Shown one piece after another: positions 35,955 through 48,800 of a DNA stretch of 64,000 bases. Within the stretch, counting starts at the first letter, position 1; each line of letters opens with the position of its first letter. The notes beneath the pieces were generated by a model. That model was not told the origin of the DNA, made no database searches, and saw only the letters and a program-made list of their open reading frames with translations. Position numbers and translations under genes: made by a program. This stretch comes from Himantopus leucocephalus (Eukaryota > Chordata > Aves > Charadriiformes > Recurvirostridae), in assembly GCA_003993805.1 (NCBI GenBank), contig RSEF01000021.1, forward strand, positions 3,545,065 through 3,609,064, in the 5' to 3' direction.

Positions 35955-36514
35955 CTGTCAAAGCAAAAAAAGAAAAGAATGTTACTGACAACAAAAGGAA
36001 GAAAAAACTACAAATACACTCATAGTCAGCAGCCATCTCCTCTGTTATTATTCCATCTATTCCTCCCTTCTCTGTTAATATACTTATTTGTGTATTGTGA
36101 TTAAGCCCAGAGGCTCAGACCTTGGTTGGTCCATGCTGCAGCAGACACTGTACAGTTACAGCAAAAGAGAGTGCCTGACCTAACAAACTTAAGAGCAATG
36201 AAGGATATGCTTAGCCCAAAACAGAATTTCACACAGCCCATGTCTTTATTCCATACCAGCCACAGACTTTTTTCCACTATGCTATTCAAACATTACACCA
36301 AAGGTATCTGTCAATGCGTCACCCACAAAAACTGCCTGAAAGGCCTCTTCTGCTCAAGAGGAAACTATTTAACAAATGTTGTGCAAGATAAAAACAAGAA
36401 CCCAAGGAGGCAGGAGCAGGCAGGGGGAAGGGAGGCGCCAGTATTATCTTAGGATCTGATATTGGTCCTGCATAAATAGCAAGGCACCAGCAGAAACAGT
36501 AGGGCAGAACTAGA

Positions 36515-36775
36515 ACTATAGAATGGTTTGGGTTGGAAGGGACCTTTAAAGGCCATCTANNNNNNNNNNNNNNNNNNNNNNNNNNNNNNNNNNNNNNNNN
36601 NNNNNNNNNNNNNNNNNNNNNNNNNNNNNNNNNNNNNNNNNNNNNNNNNNNNNNNNNNNCTGGACCTGCTCCAACAGGTCCATGTCTTTCCTGTGCTGAG
36701 GATTCCAGAGCTGGACACAGCATGGCAGGAGGGGTCTCACCAGAGCGGAGTAGAGGAGTACTACCCAGATGTGCC
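36515..36775 (-). mobile_element. CR1 LINE 3' fragment, interrupted by an assembly gap
   Basis: The left flank (AGAATGGTTTGGGTTGGAAG, then GGACCTTTAAAGGCCATCTA) is the reverse complement of the CR1 3' end. The right flank (GACCTGCTCCAACAGGTCC ... TTCCTGTGCTGAGGATTCCAGAGCTGGAC ... GGGTCTCACCAGAGCGGAGTAG) is typical more-internal CR1 sequence. Between them are 100 N. CR1 is the dominant LINE of birds. Confidence 0.92.
36560..36659. other. Assembly gap of 100 N
   Basis: Exactly 100 N, which is the usual placeholder for unknown length. It lies within a CR1 copy about 600 bases upstream of MXRA8 exon 35934-35954. In a full CR1 the two flanks would be a few hundred bases apart (from memory of the family), so more than 100 bases are probably missing, and a small MXRA8 first exon could be hidden only if the gap is larger than the CR1 alone. 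Confidence 0.95.
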
Positions 36776-38807
36776 CAGTTAAAACCATGTTCATTTTTAT
36801 GCTGTTTGACCATTGTGAAATGAGCGTGACAGTTTCATTTCCATCTCTTCCCCTGCAGGCACGCACATCTTGGTCAACTTTCTCCACAAAGGAAAAGGTC
36901 TGAATAGACTTGGAGACACAGCTGAGACCAGCTCATTCGCTGGGGGTCAGAGCTGCCCAAGTAGAGGGAAGTGGATCCACACTGCTGATGCACTAGATTG
37001 AGGACCAACAGATAACTGTCATCTCCAAGAGTCCAAATCACACTCCTATAAAATTGATGGTGGGATTAATGCACTGGGGGAATTTTGAAACTCTGCAGGA
37101 TGCTGAGTCTACCTGCCAAACGAGGAGTGATGTGACTTGGCTGTTTCGCTTCACACTCCTGACACGCACTGTTGACAGCACTCTGATGGGCAAATACATC
37201 CTCTCTTTGGGAGCACACCCCTAATGTCTCTCCTGCTCACATTCCTGGTCTGCAATTAATGCTGTCATGCTCTGGATGCAACTGCAACTCTCTCCGGCTC
37301 ATGTGACTCAGATCTATGCCCGAAAAACTTTGCAAGAAATGAACTAATTCCTTTGTTTCTGCATTTCTCTGGTCGAGTCCCTCCTGTTTTTTTGTGTAGG
37401 AGGGGTCTAGAAGGTCTCCCGGCACCATGCTTTGAGAGCACGATTCAGATTCCCAACACAATGACATCATTCATCTCTCTAACCAGTCAAGACCAATGGG
37501 TTCCAGAAGGATCATTAGATGTTTTGTCCTGCTAATGTCATAGGCACAATGTCCTCCAGACAAAGCCTGTATTTTTTTTCAGCCCTGGAATTTATGCATT
37601 TCAAAAGAGAATAAATTAACTCCAGACTGGGGCTATTTTAACCACACCCCCAGCGTATGGGCTCAGAATAAACTCTGTTTCCTTTCCTCTTCCTATCACA
37701 AAATACTGGGTAGTGACACCAGAAAACAAAAATGAGCAGCACCGTCTGTTGAACTGCCAATTCAAAGACACCCCAAATGTAAGGGTATTTTTCTAGATTT
37801 ATAATCTCAGCATCGCCCAAAAAAAAATAAATCTCACACTGCTCTGGATATAAGAAAGAGACATCATACGCAAGACATTATAATTCCATCCCTTGATGGT
37901 CTCTCCTAACAGGCTGCAAAATGCTTGATGGTAAAATCCAATAAGCTGCCAGCCTCTGCTTCTGGAAGCCAGGACTTTGATTTCGCTTAGGACAACGAAG
38001 GAATGACACAAAGCTATTTTACAGCACCAAATCAGCCTTCTCCAGGAGAAATCAGTCTCGCTTGCGACAGCACAGCTAGCTCTCAGCACAACACATCCAC
38101 TTGTATTAGTGTGACAAAGCAATGCCCGTGTGTCTGAATTGGTGGTGTTTGCCCTGCGGCAAGGGAAAAACACAGTATCACAACATGAACGGCAGCTTGC
38201 GTGCTAGGGAGTGGTGTCTATAGGCTGGCTGGCTGCACAGCCAACGCTTCCAGAATCTTGCATTACTGGTCATTAACAGCAAATTGATTTGGTGCTACAG
38301 AAACATCCTCTCCTGGCTCAGCAAGAGGAATGCATTCGCTTTTCTCCTTTCCTCTTGCAAGTTAATGTAAAAAACATTGAGCCCAAATGCAGCATCATAA
38401 ATCTAACAAATTACAAAAGTATCCACCTAAGCCTTCCAGTATGCTCCGCTCAGCAGCCTGTCGTGGCCCTAAGCTAACAATAGCACTAACCCCTAGTCTT
38501 CTATCTTTTAACTGGCCCTACTGGCATGGTAAGGACCACCCAGGTCCTAACTCTCTATCCCCCCCACAGCGGCCTTTTGCCAGGCTGGGCTGCTGCAGCC
38601 CCGTCGGCCAGCTACACACGTTTCTCCAGCATGCTTCCAAACACAACTCTCTGTAAAACAAGGAAGCAGTGAAGTTGTCTGCAGTGTAATAGCTTTTAGG
38701 TAAGAAAACCTTATGTCTTGTAGGTTTTGACAGCTTCTGTTTCCCTCCGCTGTTAAAGCTTTTGCTAGCAGCTCCCTAAGAGGCAGGGCAGGAGCACTCT
38801 TGCTTAC
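36776..38807. other. Unannotated 2 kb between a CR1 and the exon-like ORFs
   Basis: No recognised coding exon. Open frames on the minus strand (for example 37237-37470) have no domain I know. The region is upstream of the placed MXRA8 exons and could be MXRA8 intron 1. Confidence 0.6.
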
Positions 38808-38982
38808 TTGACAATTACACTCCAGGGTCTTTCTAGGTCTGCCCCTCAGTGACCAGGTGATGTTGCTTCCTATTGGGAAGAGTCTGTTGATGCCTTGCCT
38901 GCATTTTACCATACTGCTATTTTGACCTTCTGAGCGTTGCCACACAAAGCTGAACAGCCCAGGGCTACAGTGACATTCTACA
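38808..38982 (-). CDS. Unassigned exon-like ORF, cysteine-rich, weakly like a fibronectin type I module
   Basis: On the minus strand an acceptor TTTTGTTCTAG and a donor GTAAGC bracket 175 nt open in one frame (start phase 2, end phase 0). The peptide has ECHCSPGLFSFVWQ, then CRQGINRLFPIGSNITWS and TLECNCQ. The pattern C...IGS-xx-W...LECxC resembles the first part of a fibronectin type I (or VWC-like) module; the fourth Cys would be in a later exon, which I did not find. It is 114 nt from the exon-like 39097-39215 on the same strand, but their phases do not join at the best splice sites. It may be real, decayed or chance. Confidence 0.25.
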
Positions 38983-39096
38983 CTAGAACAAAACCCACCC
39001 AAAATGAAGCCATAGTTGAGTAGCGTGTTGGAGCTCAGCACAGAGACAAGACATGGAAGAGAAAGGGTTTTTCACTGCTGGTCTGTGCACACTCAC

Positions 39097-39215
39097 AGAT
39101 TCTGGACAGAAGATTTGGGTCTGAAGCCTGCCCTTGGGCATCATTCATAGTCTCAGACAAAGTGGTAGGTGAGAATATCAAAAAGACAGCAGCATAGCAG
39201 CCAGCAAGCAAAGTT
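39097..39215 (-). CDS. Candidate signal-peptide exon, possibly MXRA8 5' coding exon
   Basis: Acceptor CTTTCTCTTCTAG and a strong donor GTGAGT bracket 119 nt. In one frame they encode TLLAGCYAAVFLIFSPTTLSE, a good signal-peptide core, then SDPNLLSRI(C). It ends in phase 1, which fits both the 21-nt MXRA8 exon at 35934-35954 and, if that is skipped, exon 35198-35506. There is no ATG before the hydrophobic core inside the exon; one further upstream exon supplying Met and ending in phase 2 would be needed and was not seen. Against assignment: the hydrophilic stretch after the core has no counterpart I know in mammalian MXRA8. Confidence 0.35.
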
Positions 39216-42200
39216 CTAGAAGAGAAAGCAAGCACAAGTCTTTACAAGAGACACGGGAACTGCGCAAGACAAAGAAGGAAGAACTGACTGTTTTGATTGC
39301 CCAGCAATGCTGAAAGTCAGCACACATACATCAGGTCATGGATAAGATTCAGACTTATTTGAGATGGCTGTAAATGAGATCACTTAAAAATCTAAGGAAT
39401 CTGGAATGTCTCTGATCTCTTGTATGCCTGAAGAAAATGGAATTTAAAACAACTGACTTTCAATAAACTGGACACAGAGCAGAAGTTAAAGAAGGAATAA
39501 GCCTTTTTCTCTTTTCAGTGTCCTCCCCTCTGCTCTTAAGACCTAGCTCTGCTATGTGAGACAAGCAGAGCAAACAAGACATATCCCCCAGCCATGCTTT
39601 TTAAAGTTATTGTTTGTATAACATGGTAGCTACTGAACAAAAGCAGAGATATATCCATAACCAGCAAAGTTGACAGCTTATGAACAACAGGATCGGAGTA
39701 AACTGGAAGCAGTTATTTTAGTGAGTCACACTTCCCAATCTGCAGCTGCAAAAATCAAGGAGTATTTATGTACCTAGTGAAATCTCAGACTTTTGTAATC
39801 ACAGGAGTCCAGGACCTGGAGCTTCAAAAACCACCAAATACCATAATAGTTGTCAACACAGAACTCACTATAGCTTTCATTTTAAAATCTCAAAATCCAC
39901 ATGATAGGTAATCACTTTGACCTCTCTCTATGTGATGTACCCACAAAAAACCAAAAAGACATCTATATGCTCTCCCCTGACATGTTCTGTGCAGACTCAG
40001 CACGCCTCTCAGCAGGATCCTAGAGGTAATCTGCTGGTCCCACAATATAGGAAGAGGAAAGCAGACTGCAAAAGTGTTTCCTAATCCCTTGTAAAAGGCA
40101 GAGCCAGCTCTTACTTCTTGAAACCCATCCACTTTTCAAGTAAAGAATTAAGCCACAAAAACTGCAGGCAAACTAGAAGTAAAAGCCTCAGACTCTGAAA
40201 GACATCTTACATAACACACAGCTCTCTAGGCAGTGTTCTTGGAGCAGTTCAAACAAAAAACTGTCCCTTGAGTCTTTCCTGAACAATACCACCACTTCTC
40301 TCCTCCTAGAGATAGCTGCTGGCAGAGGGTCTGCTTCACAGGTAGATGCATGTGCTCATGAAACCAGTAAGTTCCTGTCTCATACTGGAGGATGAAAGAC
40401 TACCAGAGCAGAAAAGGAAACTGCAAACACCGTAAGTGGCAGCCTGAGCACCAAGCGGCATACACGCTCCAAGGGACATGGCAACACCAGCTCTACCTGC
40501 AGTGCTCCTGCTCAATTCAGCAAGAGCCTTGCCATTGATGTCAGCAGAGCGAGGATAAGCTGCCTGGAACGGTGACTTACACGGCAATAGGCATCACTGA
40601 AGTCCAGATTGTAGCGGTGGGCAGGAAGGAAAACAAACTAAGAAGTCACTGGAGCAAAGAGTGTCATGACCCACCAGGCACATGGGTTGAAATAACAGTC
40701 TGTGAGGTTGACACTCTGCTTGCCTGAGTAAGCTCAGCTCATTATTCCTTTGCACACCTTCTCTACTATCTCCTGGTCTGTCTCAGCCTCTTTTTTTCTT
40801 TTGAAAAAAGATAGCGACGCCACCTTTATATTAGGGGCACAGAGGGATGGTCCAGTCCTAGAGAAAGGACACTATCTTTACAAAAACTGTATGTGTCAGA
40901 TTCTTTATTTCTCCCATAAGTCCCATTGTCTATGCAGTGGATTTAATGGTCTCTGTAGAGCCGTTACACAATTATTGCAAAAACAGCAGCCTGTGCTACC
41001 AAGCAATTTCCAAATCCTTCTGGAGAATGGCAGTGGCTCTTTAGGGAGCTGACCCAGCATCTATGAGACCATAATGGCTTATGATGTAGTAACATCAAGG
41101 TGACAGCTACACAAAATGAGCTCAGCTTTCTTCGGGCCTTTTTTTTTTTAAACCCACTGGCCAGTAACCAGGAATAACATCTGGGCCCACCTCGAAGAGA
41201 CGAAGGGGGAAGATCGTGAGCAACACAGTTCCACCTAGAGATCTCCCATACACCACCTGCCCCTACTGGCCTGGGACTGCAAGACTAAGCTTTTCAGTAA
41301 AACAAGTTTTCCCTTACAAAGACAACTGATGGCCGAGCCAGGCTTTGAACCCGGTGTTTATCTAAGTCTATATGTTTGTTTATTTTTAAAGGCTTCCTGG
41401 GACAACTTTCTCAACAGCAGAGTCTTCTGCTTTCAAAAAGGACATCAGGACTGGAGAGCCTTTAACCACTCATCTAGTCCCAACAACTTCAACACCTCAC
41501 AGCAGGTAGGAACATGCCCATGAATAGGTGAAAAACAAGAATGTGCTGCTTCAGCAGAAAGGAAAAAGCCTTCTGTCTGTACAAGAAACCAATCGCCATC
41601 TTGGCCCCTGCACAATCAGGATCCCTCACAGATTTGCCCTGACTTTCTCACACTCAGTTCAGATACTAGCGCAGCTTTAAAAACCCTCCTCTGCTTTGTG
41701 TACTTCATGTTGGCTGTAGGCCCACAGAATAGTTTGTAGAGCCAGTCCAAACACAGTGCTGTTCCTCCCTGCAAGACATTAACACTTGAGGGTGTGGATC
41801 CTCTCCAGAAGGGATCATCTCAGCAACTATGGCACGGCACAGATTTCCTCCTTTCTCCCCTTCCCATCTTCACTCATCATGTTATAACCTGATTTGTGTG
41901 GGGATAGCAGGACTCAGACATCAGGACTGCCTGGCATATGGACAGTTATCTCTCCAAAATACACCTGAAAAAAGTCTGTTGGAGATCATCCATCCTTCAG
42001 TGGGATGCTGTTGCCTCTACAGAGTTCCCCCGACCGCTCTACAGCAACCCAACCTGCTATTCCTGCCCGGGATGCTCCCCAAGCTCTGCCAACACGTTAA
42101 ACCATGCTGGGGAGTAGCTGGACTGGTTGGTGCTTCTGAAATACAGTATGTGGCCTCTCCTCCTCCTCCAGGCTTAAGCCACCCCCACACACTAGTTTTC

Positions 42201-43180
42201 TGAGCCACTTTAACCCTTCTGTCCCTATGACTGTTCCCATACGTTGCCGATTCCTAAACCTTGCCTTGAGGCATTGCAAAACTGGGGATGATGTGGTGAC
42301 TTGGAAACTAGATTAATTAGGCACCAAACTGAGAACTCTTCAGCTTATTCCATCTACGTACTGAGGAATTTTGGGAGGCTGAGGTGGCTAGCCACAGCCT
42401 TTCATTAGCAGGGCTGTGAAGAGCAGGGGTTCACCGGTCCCCAAAAAGCTTATGCTCCTCACTTCCTTCTGTCAGCACCTTGAATGAAGTCTCTCCATAC
42501 TGTTCTTAGAGCTGTAATTGGTCCTTTGCTCAGAGGTGCCTTCCTTAGAGCCCAAAGTGTTGCAAGTGTGGATTTGCTGGGGTTTTGCAATTAATCGTCA
42601 AATCTTCTCCTGCCATGCAAGCATTACTGGGGTTTCTCTGTTTAGCTTGGGGTCAGGTTCTCAGGACCTTGAATCTGCTTTCAGCTCTTACAGAAACCTC
42701 TGTGATCAAGGAAAAAGGTACAAGCCATTCTGTTATTGTAAGCTCATCAGACTTGTCCTCATCCCTTTCTTGCACCTTACCCAAAAGTGAATTCCTATGT
42801 CTCTGTCTTTATGCTGACAGGAAAAAAAACCACCACCACCACTTTAATTTTTTCCTCCATCCTGAACACACGCACACACACGTACCAGCTGTTTCTGCTC
42901 CTTCAAAAGTATAAAATAACCTCGGATCATGTAAATCTGACTCTCTAAGCTTTACTGTACTCAATTCAAGCTTATTGTTTTTGAATTTGCTGATCAAGGT
43001 AACTGATAGGAAAAAATAGATTGCACAAACATGCTGAATGGAGTACTGCTTAAACAACCTCAAACATTTCTCCATTCTCTCTCCTTTCCTCTCCAAAAAG
43101 CATGAGAAATCCATGATTCCCTCCCCTTACAGATGAAAGCACAGCTAACTTAGGAATCTGAACAAAATCTTACAAAGATA

Positions 43181-43238
43181 GCAGTTCAAAATCTTCTAGC
43201 TAACCTCCAGCAGTTCAAAATCTTCTAGCTAACCTCCA
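43181..43238. repeat. Perfect 29-bp tandem duplication
   Basis: The 29-base unit starting GCAGTTCAAAATCTTCTAGC occurs twice in a row without a mismatch (43181-43209 and 43210-43238). This is a recent local duplication or an assembly duplication. It has no coding context. Confidence 0.9.
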
Positions 43239-45717
43239 GCCCCGTCCTCTGTAGTTGAAATAAAAACAAGTAACATCATGCCGATCAGCTAGGAGCTTAC
43301 TTTGCTGAAGCAAAATCTGCCACAGAAGGAGTTTTGCTAGTTGCTTCATTTCTTCAGCTTCTCCGTGTTTTCGTCTCTCTTGAAAAACAAGTTGAAGACT
43401 TTTTTTTTTAACCTTGGTTGTTTTTTTTTTTTTGTAACTGGAAAACACTATGACCTCATCAATTTACATCCAGAAAGCTGTGGACAGCAGCTCATATTCT
43501 GCAGAATTACTCCACCTACAACTTCCAATTCCCCACCTCCCCACTCTGCTCTCCCCCTACGCTCACACTCCACCTCCTTCCTTTCCCTAACGCTTTCTGC
43601 ACAATTACTACGAACACCCACTCTTCTCTTTCCCCTCCCTCTGGGACCTTCTGATCTGCCCCTGACTTTGATGTAAAAGTTTTATCGGGTAAAGTTGGTT
43701 CCACACAGCTCCGGGCTCGTGAAACAATCTTTCTCCCTCCCCCTAGGGATGGAACTAATTTTCCTTGTGCTTTACTTGATCCAGCTGTTTCTTCCTTTGT
43801 TTGACACTCATCCAGCTGTCTGCTTGAGACTGGATTTATTCTGTTGCCTTCAGTGGTTTTTTGATCTTTGTCTCCTCATATGGTTTTACTTCATGCTCAA
43901 GTCTCAGAAGACAACCTAGAAAACAATATTTACTCTGTCCTGTGATTTGTAAGCAAGGGCTTAATAGCAGCTATCTTAGCAAAAGGATAATAATGACAAA
44001 GACTGAATATGTGGGAGCTTAGGGCAGTGCAGGCAAAAGAGCCTAGAATGCAATTAAAGCCCCAGAACACTGCAACGTGGGGAACAGGTTTCCCCATCAC
44101 AGAGGCCAGAACACAGAAAGCTGGGTCAGATTTAGAACTTCTGCTTTCAGCCCTTCACACAAGAACTGAACTACACTAGTAGTTGCTTGACTGGCACCAA
44201 GACAAACAGCCAACACATCGCAGTCATGTTAACCACAGAAGACCTGATGCACTGCTCCTTTTCTCCTTTGTGTACTTGTAATTCTGACTGACTGACATAA
44301 CTGACGTTACGACGCAATTTCGTAACACTGATAGCAGTGCCGAGACATAGCAACAACGTCAAGCAACGACTGAATTTTCATCAGTCTTTGCTCAAGGGAA
44401 AGACCTTTAAATTACATTAACCAGTTCCTAAAGCCTGTATGATGTATTTAGCTGTGTTTATACAGCCCGCTTCACTGTGTCCCACAATTATTAACGCACT
44501 CAGCTGCTCAAAACAATGACAAACAGCAGATAAAGAAGCCGCAAATTCTTAAACTCCAAACGCTGCTTCACAAAAGAAATTCTACATACACCCTTTACGG
44601 GTATACACTCACAGACCCGTTAAAGTTCACATTGCCTTAGTTTGCCCATGCAGACCAGAGACAGTCATAATTTTTTCAGTTTAGGGGATTACTTCTTTAG
44701 ATGCTGCAGGATGTGCAGAGGGGACAGATTCTTAAAACGGCAGGGCTAACCAAGGATGGGATGAAATCATGCCCTCATGCCACCATTTAAATAGTTGAAA
44801 CTCTACCAGCCTAACCTGAAGAGGGCAGCGACCTTCACAGGGAGTGGGAACAGCTTAATGGGCTGCTGGCTGAACCATTTAGAACAGGCCCTAAACTGGT
44901 TTAAGTTAGTCTCCTCTGCTGACTTTTAACAGGTGTTAAAACATTTCTCTTCCACATCAATCCAAGTCTGAGTTCTGAAAAAAGCAATTCATTTCCAGTG
45001 GAAAAATTTACTTTCAAGTGAGACGAGATGGTAAAAGACACTGAGTCAGAGTATTCAACACCCTGTTCCATAAAGCACCTTCGGGTATGGGTATGAAAGG
45101 CGTAAATGTTGCTTTAGACTTGGAATATGGCTCCATCTGAACCTCGCCTTGTGTAGGCCTAACAAGCTAATCCATGTACATGACTGAATTAGCCAGGAGT
45201 CCTTTAATACAAGACTTGCAGGAAAATTACACGTGTATGAAGTCAGGAAATAGCGTAGCTGCTTGCTAGTATGGGTTAAAAAATAAAATATGGTAAAGCT
45301 TTCTGTTTGCTTGCATTCTGGCATTGGATTATTGTTTTTTACGGTTAATGTTCAGTGGATTTAACAATACAATCAAGTTAGTCATCAAGTGGAAAATGTT
45401 GAGGAAAGGGAATTAAAACTTATCATTCTTAAATGTCCATCTGTAGAACAGAGCTAAATATATGTGGGACTCTCATAGGAGAGCTTAAACATACAAGCTA
45501 GTAACCTTGCCATGGCATTCCATGGAGATAAACTTAATTGTCCCACTTGAATTTTTCCTTCTGACTTTTTTCTGTACTATCTAGTATACCAGAAGATAGA
45601 TTTCCTCTACCCCAGAGGGTGCTGTGTTTCAGAAAAGAGGAGGGCATTATAATTATAACAAAAACCTAAGTAAACATCTAAATAATTATACTCTGCAACA
45701 AGGGAAACTTTGGAAAC

Positions 45718-45830
45718 ATCCACACTAAATCAGATCAGAACTTCATCTACTCCAGGATCCTGTCTCCAGCAGCAGACAGAACCAGACACTTCCAAAGAAA
45801 TTCCAAGAAACCGGACCTATTATTATTAAA
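45718..45830. repeat. Possible ancient CR1-type remnant
   Basis: The phrase AGATCAGAACTTCATCTACT, followed by CCAGGATCCTGTCTCCAGCAG and CCAGACACTTCCAAAG, resembles the 'gatcagacc-catctagt-ccagtatcctgtctc-cagatgcttc' block of an old LINE-derived repeat in reptiles and birds. Family assignment is from memory. Confidence 0.4.
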
Positions 45831-48800
45831 TAATTTGACGATGAAAACAGTCTACTGTTAACTCTAGCAAGTCTTCACGCTGTCCAAAACAGATCCAGAT
45901 AACCGCTGGTTTGTTTCTAGTGAAAAGTTCTAAAATAATCTTCAGATAAGAACCCCACAAAATTTCACCGCAAACATCAACTCTGTCATTTATATTAAGC
46001 GGGGATGTTTGTGGGTAATTAGATACATAGAGTCACTCACAGTCCAAGTTCCCACACTCAGATGAGCGATGTCAATAGCCTGTATGTTCACATCCAGTCC
46101 AGTTATAACCCTAATGCAAAACCATAGGCTTGTCTTTGCAAACCTCAGGTATTTGCAGTAGTCCAATTCCATAACCACCTGCGTGCAGGAAGGGCTCCTA
46201 CTACGCCGTGTCCCTAAACTGAGAACCTGCTGCTAGATTCTCAGGTATCACAACAAAGACAATACTGATCCACAGCAGCTGAGGTGCTGCGCTGTTGCTG
46301 AGCCAGAAGTCTAGTGGAAGAAGGAGCCTTTCCTGTTGTCTCCATCAGGCCACAGAGCCAGACGAAAGGCTCAAATCTGACAGCCTTTTGTTTAGCTGCA
46401 TCATCAGAGCAGAGTCTGGAAAATGTTTGGCTGAGAGGCAAGAAGCTGTTCCCATTGCACATACAGCACCCTCTCCTCCCCTTGGTGTCTCTCAACCACA
46501 GGCAGAACCTTCCAGGCTGCAATTCCAGGTTGCTTTTCCACCTTTCTGCCTCCTAGCTTTGGCACTGCAGAGGTTACTGGCTGTTTCTTGCATGACTTCT
46601 GGGATGGATGCAGATTGCTGTGGTTGCTGCTGTCACGAATTGGCTATTTCCTGACTGAAAGAAGCCAACTTCAGGCTGAACCCACTGAAGTCTCCTAAAG
46701 AAAACCACCCACTGGAAGAAAAGAGCAACAGCTTCTCTGGGGTTCACGACAAGAGGAGAAAAGGGACACAGGAGGCTATTTCACAGATCTTTGCCTTTTC
46801 CTTACTCTTTAATTCTGCACAGTCTTTAGTCAGGCCTGTCTCCCTAGATCTTTGCTAGTCCAAAGAGATCCTGGAAGAGCAGCTGCGTCAACACTTTGCC
46901 CAGTCAGAAGCTGAATTTTTAACTAGATTCTCCACAGAGGCTGGCCTGACCAGTGTTCCCTAGCCGTTCTCCTTCCTCACTCCCACAGGTATTTTGGGTA
47001 TTGATTCTCAAAACAAGAAGCATCCCTTAGCTGCCCACTGTGGCATACACAGCTGTCTACCCTGACCACAAATCCTGTCCAAAGAAAGCAATTTCATCCA
47101 TGCAAGGGAAAGGAACCTTCCAGCACCAGCACAAGTGGTTTTGCTCCCTGGAGCTCTGCACCTGCCATCCTCATCACAGATCAGGCCAGCAGGGAGAAGA
47201 AAGGCTCCCACGTTTCCAGAGTCACCCCTATTTCAGCTATGAAATACATGGTGATATGAAATAGATATTGCAAACGCTGGTGACTCGGGTGGGAAGAAGC
47301 CCTGCCCAAAGACAGTGCAGGGGTCACAAGATTAATTGGCTTGTGGGAAATAATAATGGGCAATCTGTGTCTGCCAGAAAGTTTCCTCTTCCCAGTCTCT
47401 TCCATTTTAACATTTTTGTTTTCCATGGCTGCAGGCTGCACTGAAAGATCTCCCAATAAACCTGAATTGAAGACCGCCAGTCTGGAAAAACTGAGCAAGT
47501 ATCAGATCTGGAAGAAGGTCTGATGCCAAGAGGTACCCTCCATCCTTTTATTGCAATTTTGAGAACCATTAACCCTGGGAAGCGGAGCAGAAGTGGCCAC
47601 TTCCGCCCCATTTTTACAGCTATAAATATACGTAACATATTAAAAAGGAATGCCGGGATTAATGTTCTGTTGACAAAAAGATACAAATTACAGTACAAGG
47701 CCTTATGAACAGGATTTATCATCACTCCATTGCTTATTACCAACAACTTCTTTAGATCTTTAAATACAGAACCCATAGTACTCTGCCATGATCAAAGGAA
47801 AGGAGAAAATATCTACCCATGAGGACATGCAAGGATAATTACCAGAACTGAAAAGAAGTAGGGAATGCTACAGCTTGGGAATAAAGAGTGATAATTGACA
47901 GGTACAGTGGCAAAGCTAGCAAGGATCCTGCAAAAGAAAAACATAAGCAGAAATAGAGCTTTGCACGGAAACAGCAAAAGAGCAAAGGCAGGGGCACTGC
48001 AGTTCAGGGTTAATGTACACTGTACAGGTAATGTACATTTATCCTCTAGTGGGAATTGCTGAAATAACCCTTGTCATGCCAGTAGTGTGATCAACCTGTA
48101 CCACTCAGAGGGATAAATATGCACCCGTATTCACTCCCCTTTTTCTAAGAAAGGTCTGGTGTGGGTAGGGGGAGCCTTCAGAGCTGCCTGCTGATGGAAA
48201 AGAGCAATGTAACACAGAACCATGTGAATTACCAGAGGGTATGTGCTTCCCGGGAGGCTTCATTTGGTTGCAAAGCTTTACTCATTAAAATAAATCTTTC
48301 AGCTCCAATGAATCCCATAAGCAAGCCTGAAATAATCCAACTTGCAGCAAGAGCTGTGAACTAAAAGGACAAAGCTGAAACGCAACCACAATAACAGGGC
48401 TGTCAAGTGAAGCCTGTCATTATTCCAGTGATGTAACAAGCCACGTACCTCTTACAGACCCAGCATTACAATGTTTGTTCCCTAGCCATAAATGCTAAAG
48501 CCCCTGATTTGCCTTCTCTGAAAAGCATATTCAGAATGACAAGTTGAGGGTCTGGCCACATGTTTTTCTGCTTTATTTCACTGGAATCCGCTGTGATAAC
48601 CAGCCTGTGAAGCAGTCACCAAACCAACAGCTAAGGCAAATACACATGCCTGGTGTATGAGAATGGCAGATCTCACACCCTTTATACCAGGTATTATAAA
48701 ATATCATGGCAACAGTTACTAATACCCCTGGGACAACCCATTTTCAGCAAAGAGGAAGGTGAAGTCCACAAAACCACCCCATAGTCACTGCAATGGTCTA

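Noticed and set aside
41329..41370. tRNA T-arm-like phrase (GGCTTTGAACCCGG)
   Set aside because: No matching acceptor stem, D-arm or anticodon arm at the right spacing.
42366..42392. Alu-like phrase (TTTGGGAGGCTGAGGTGG)
   Set aside because: Alu is restricted to primates; no further Alu sequence follows, so the match is chance.
48011..48037. Small inverted repeat around AATGTACACTGTACAGG
   Set aside because: Stem is only about 7 bp with no supporting context; expected by chance in a window of this size.
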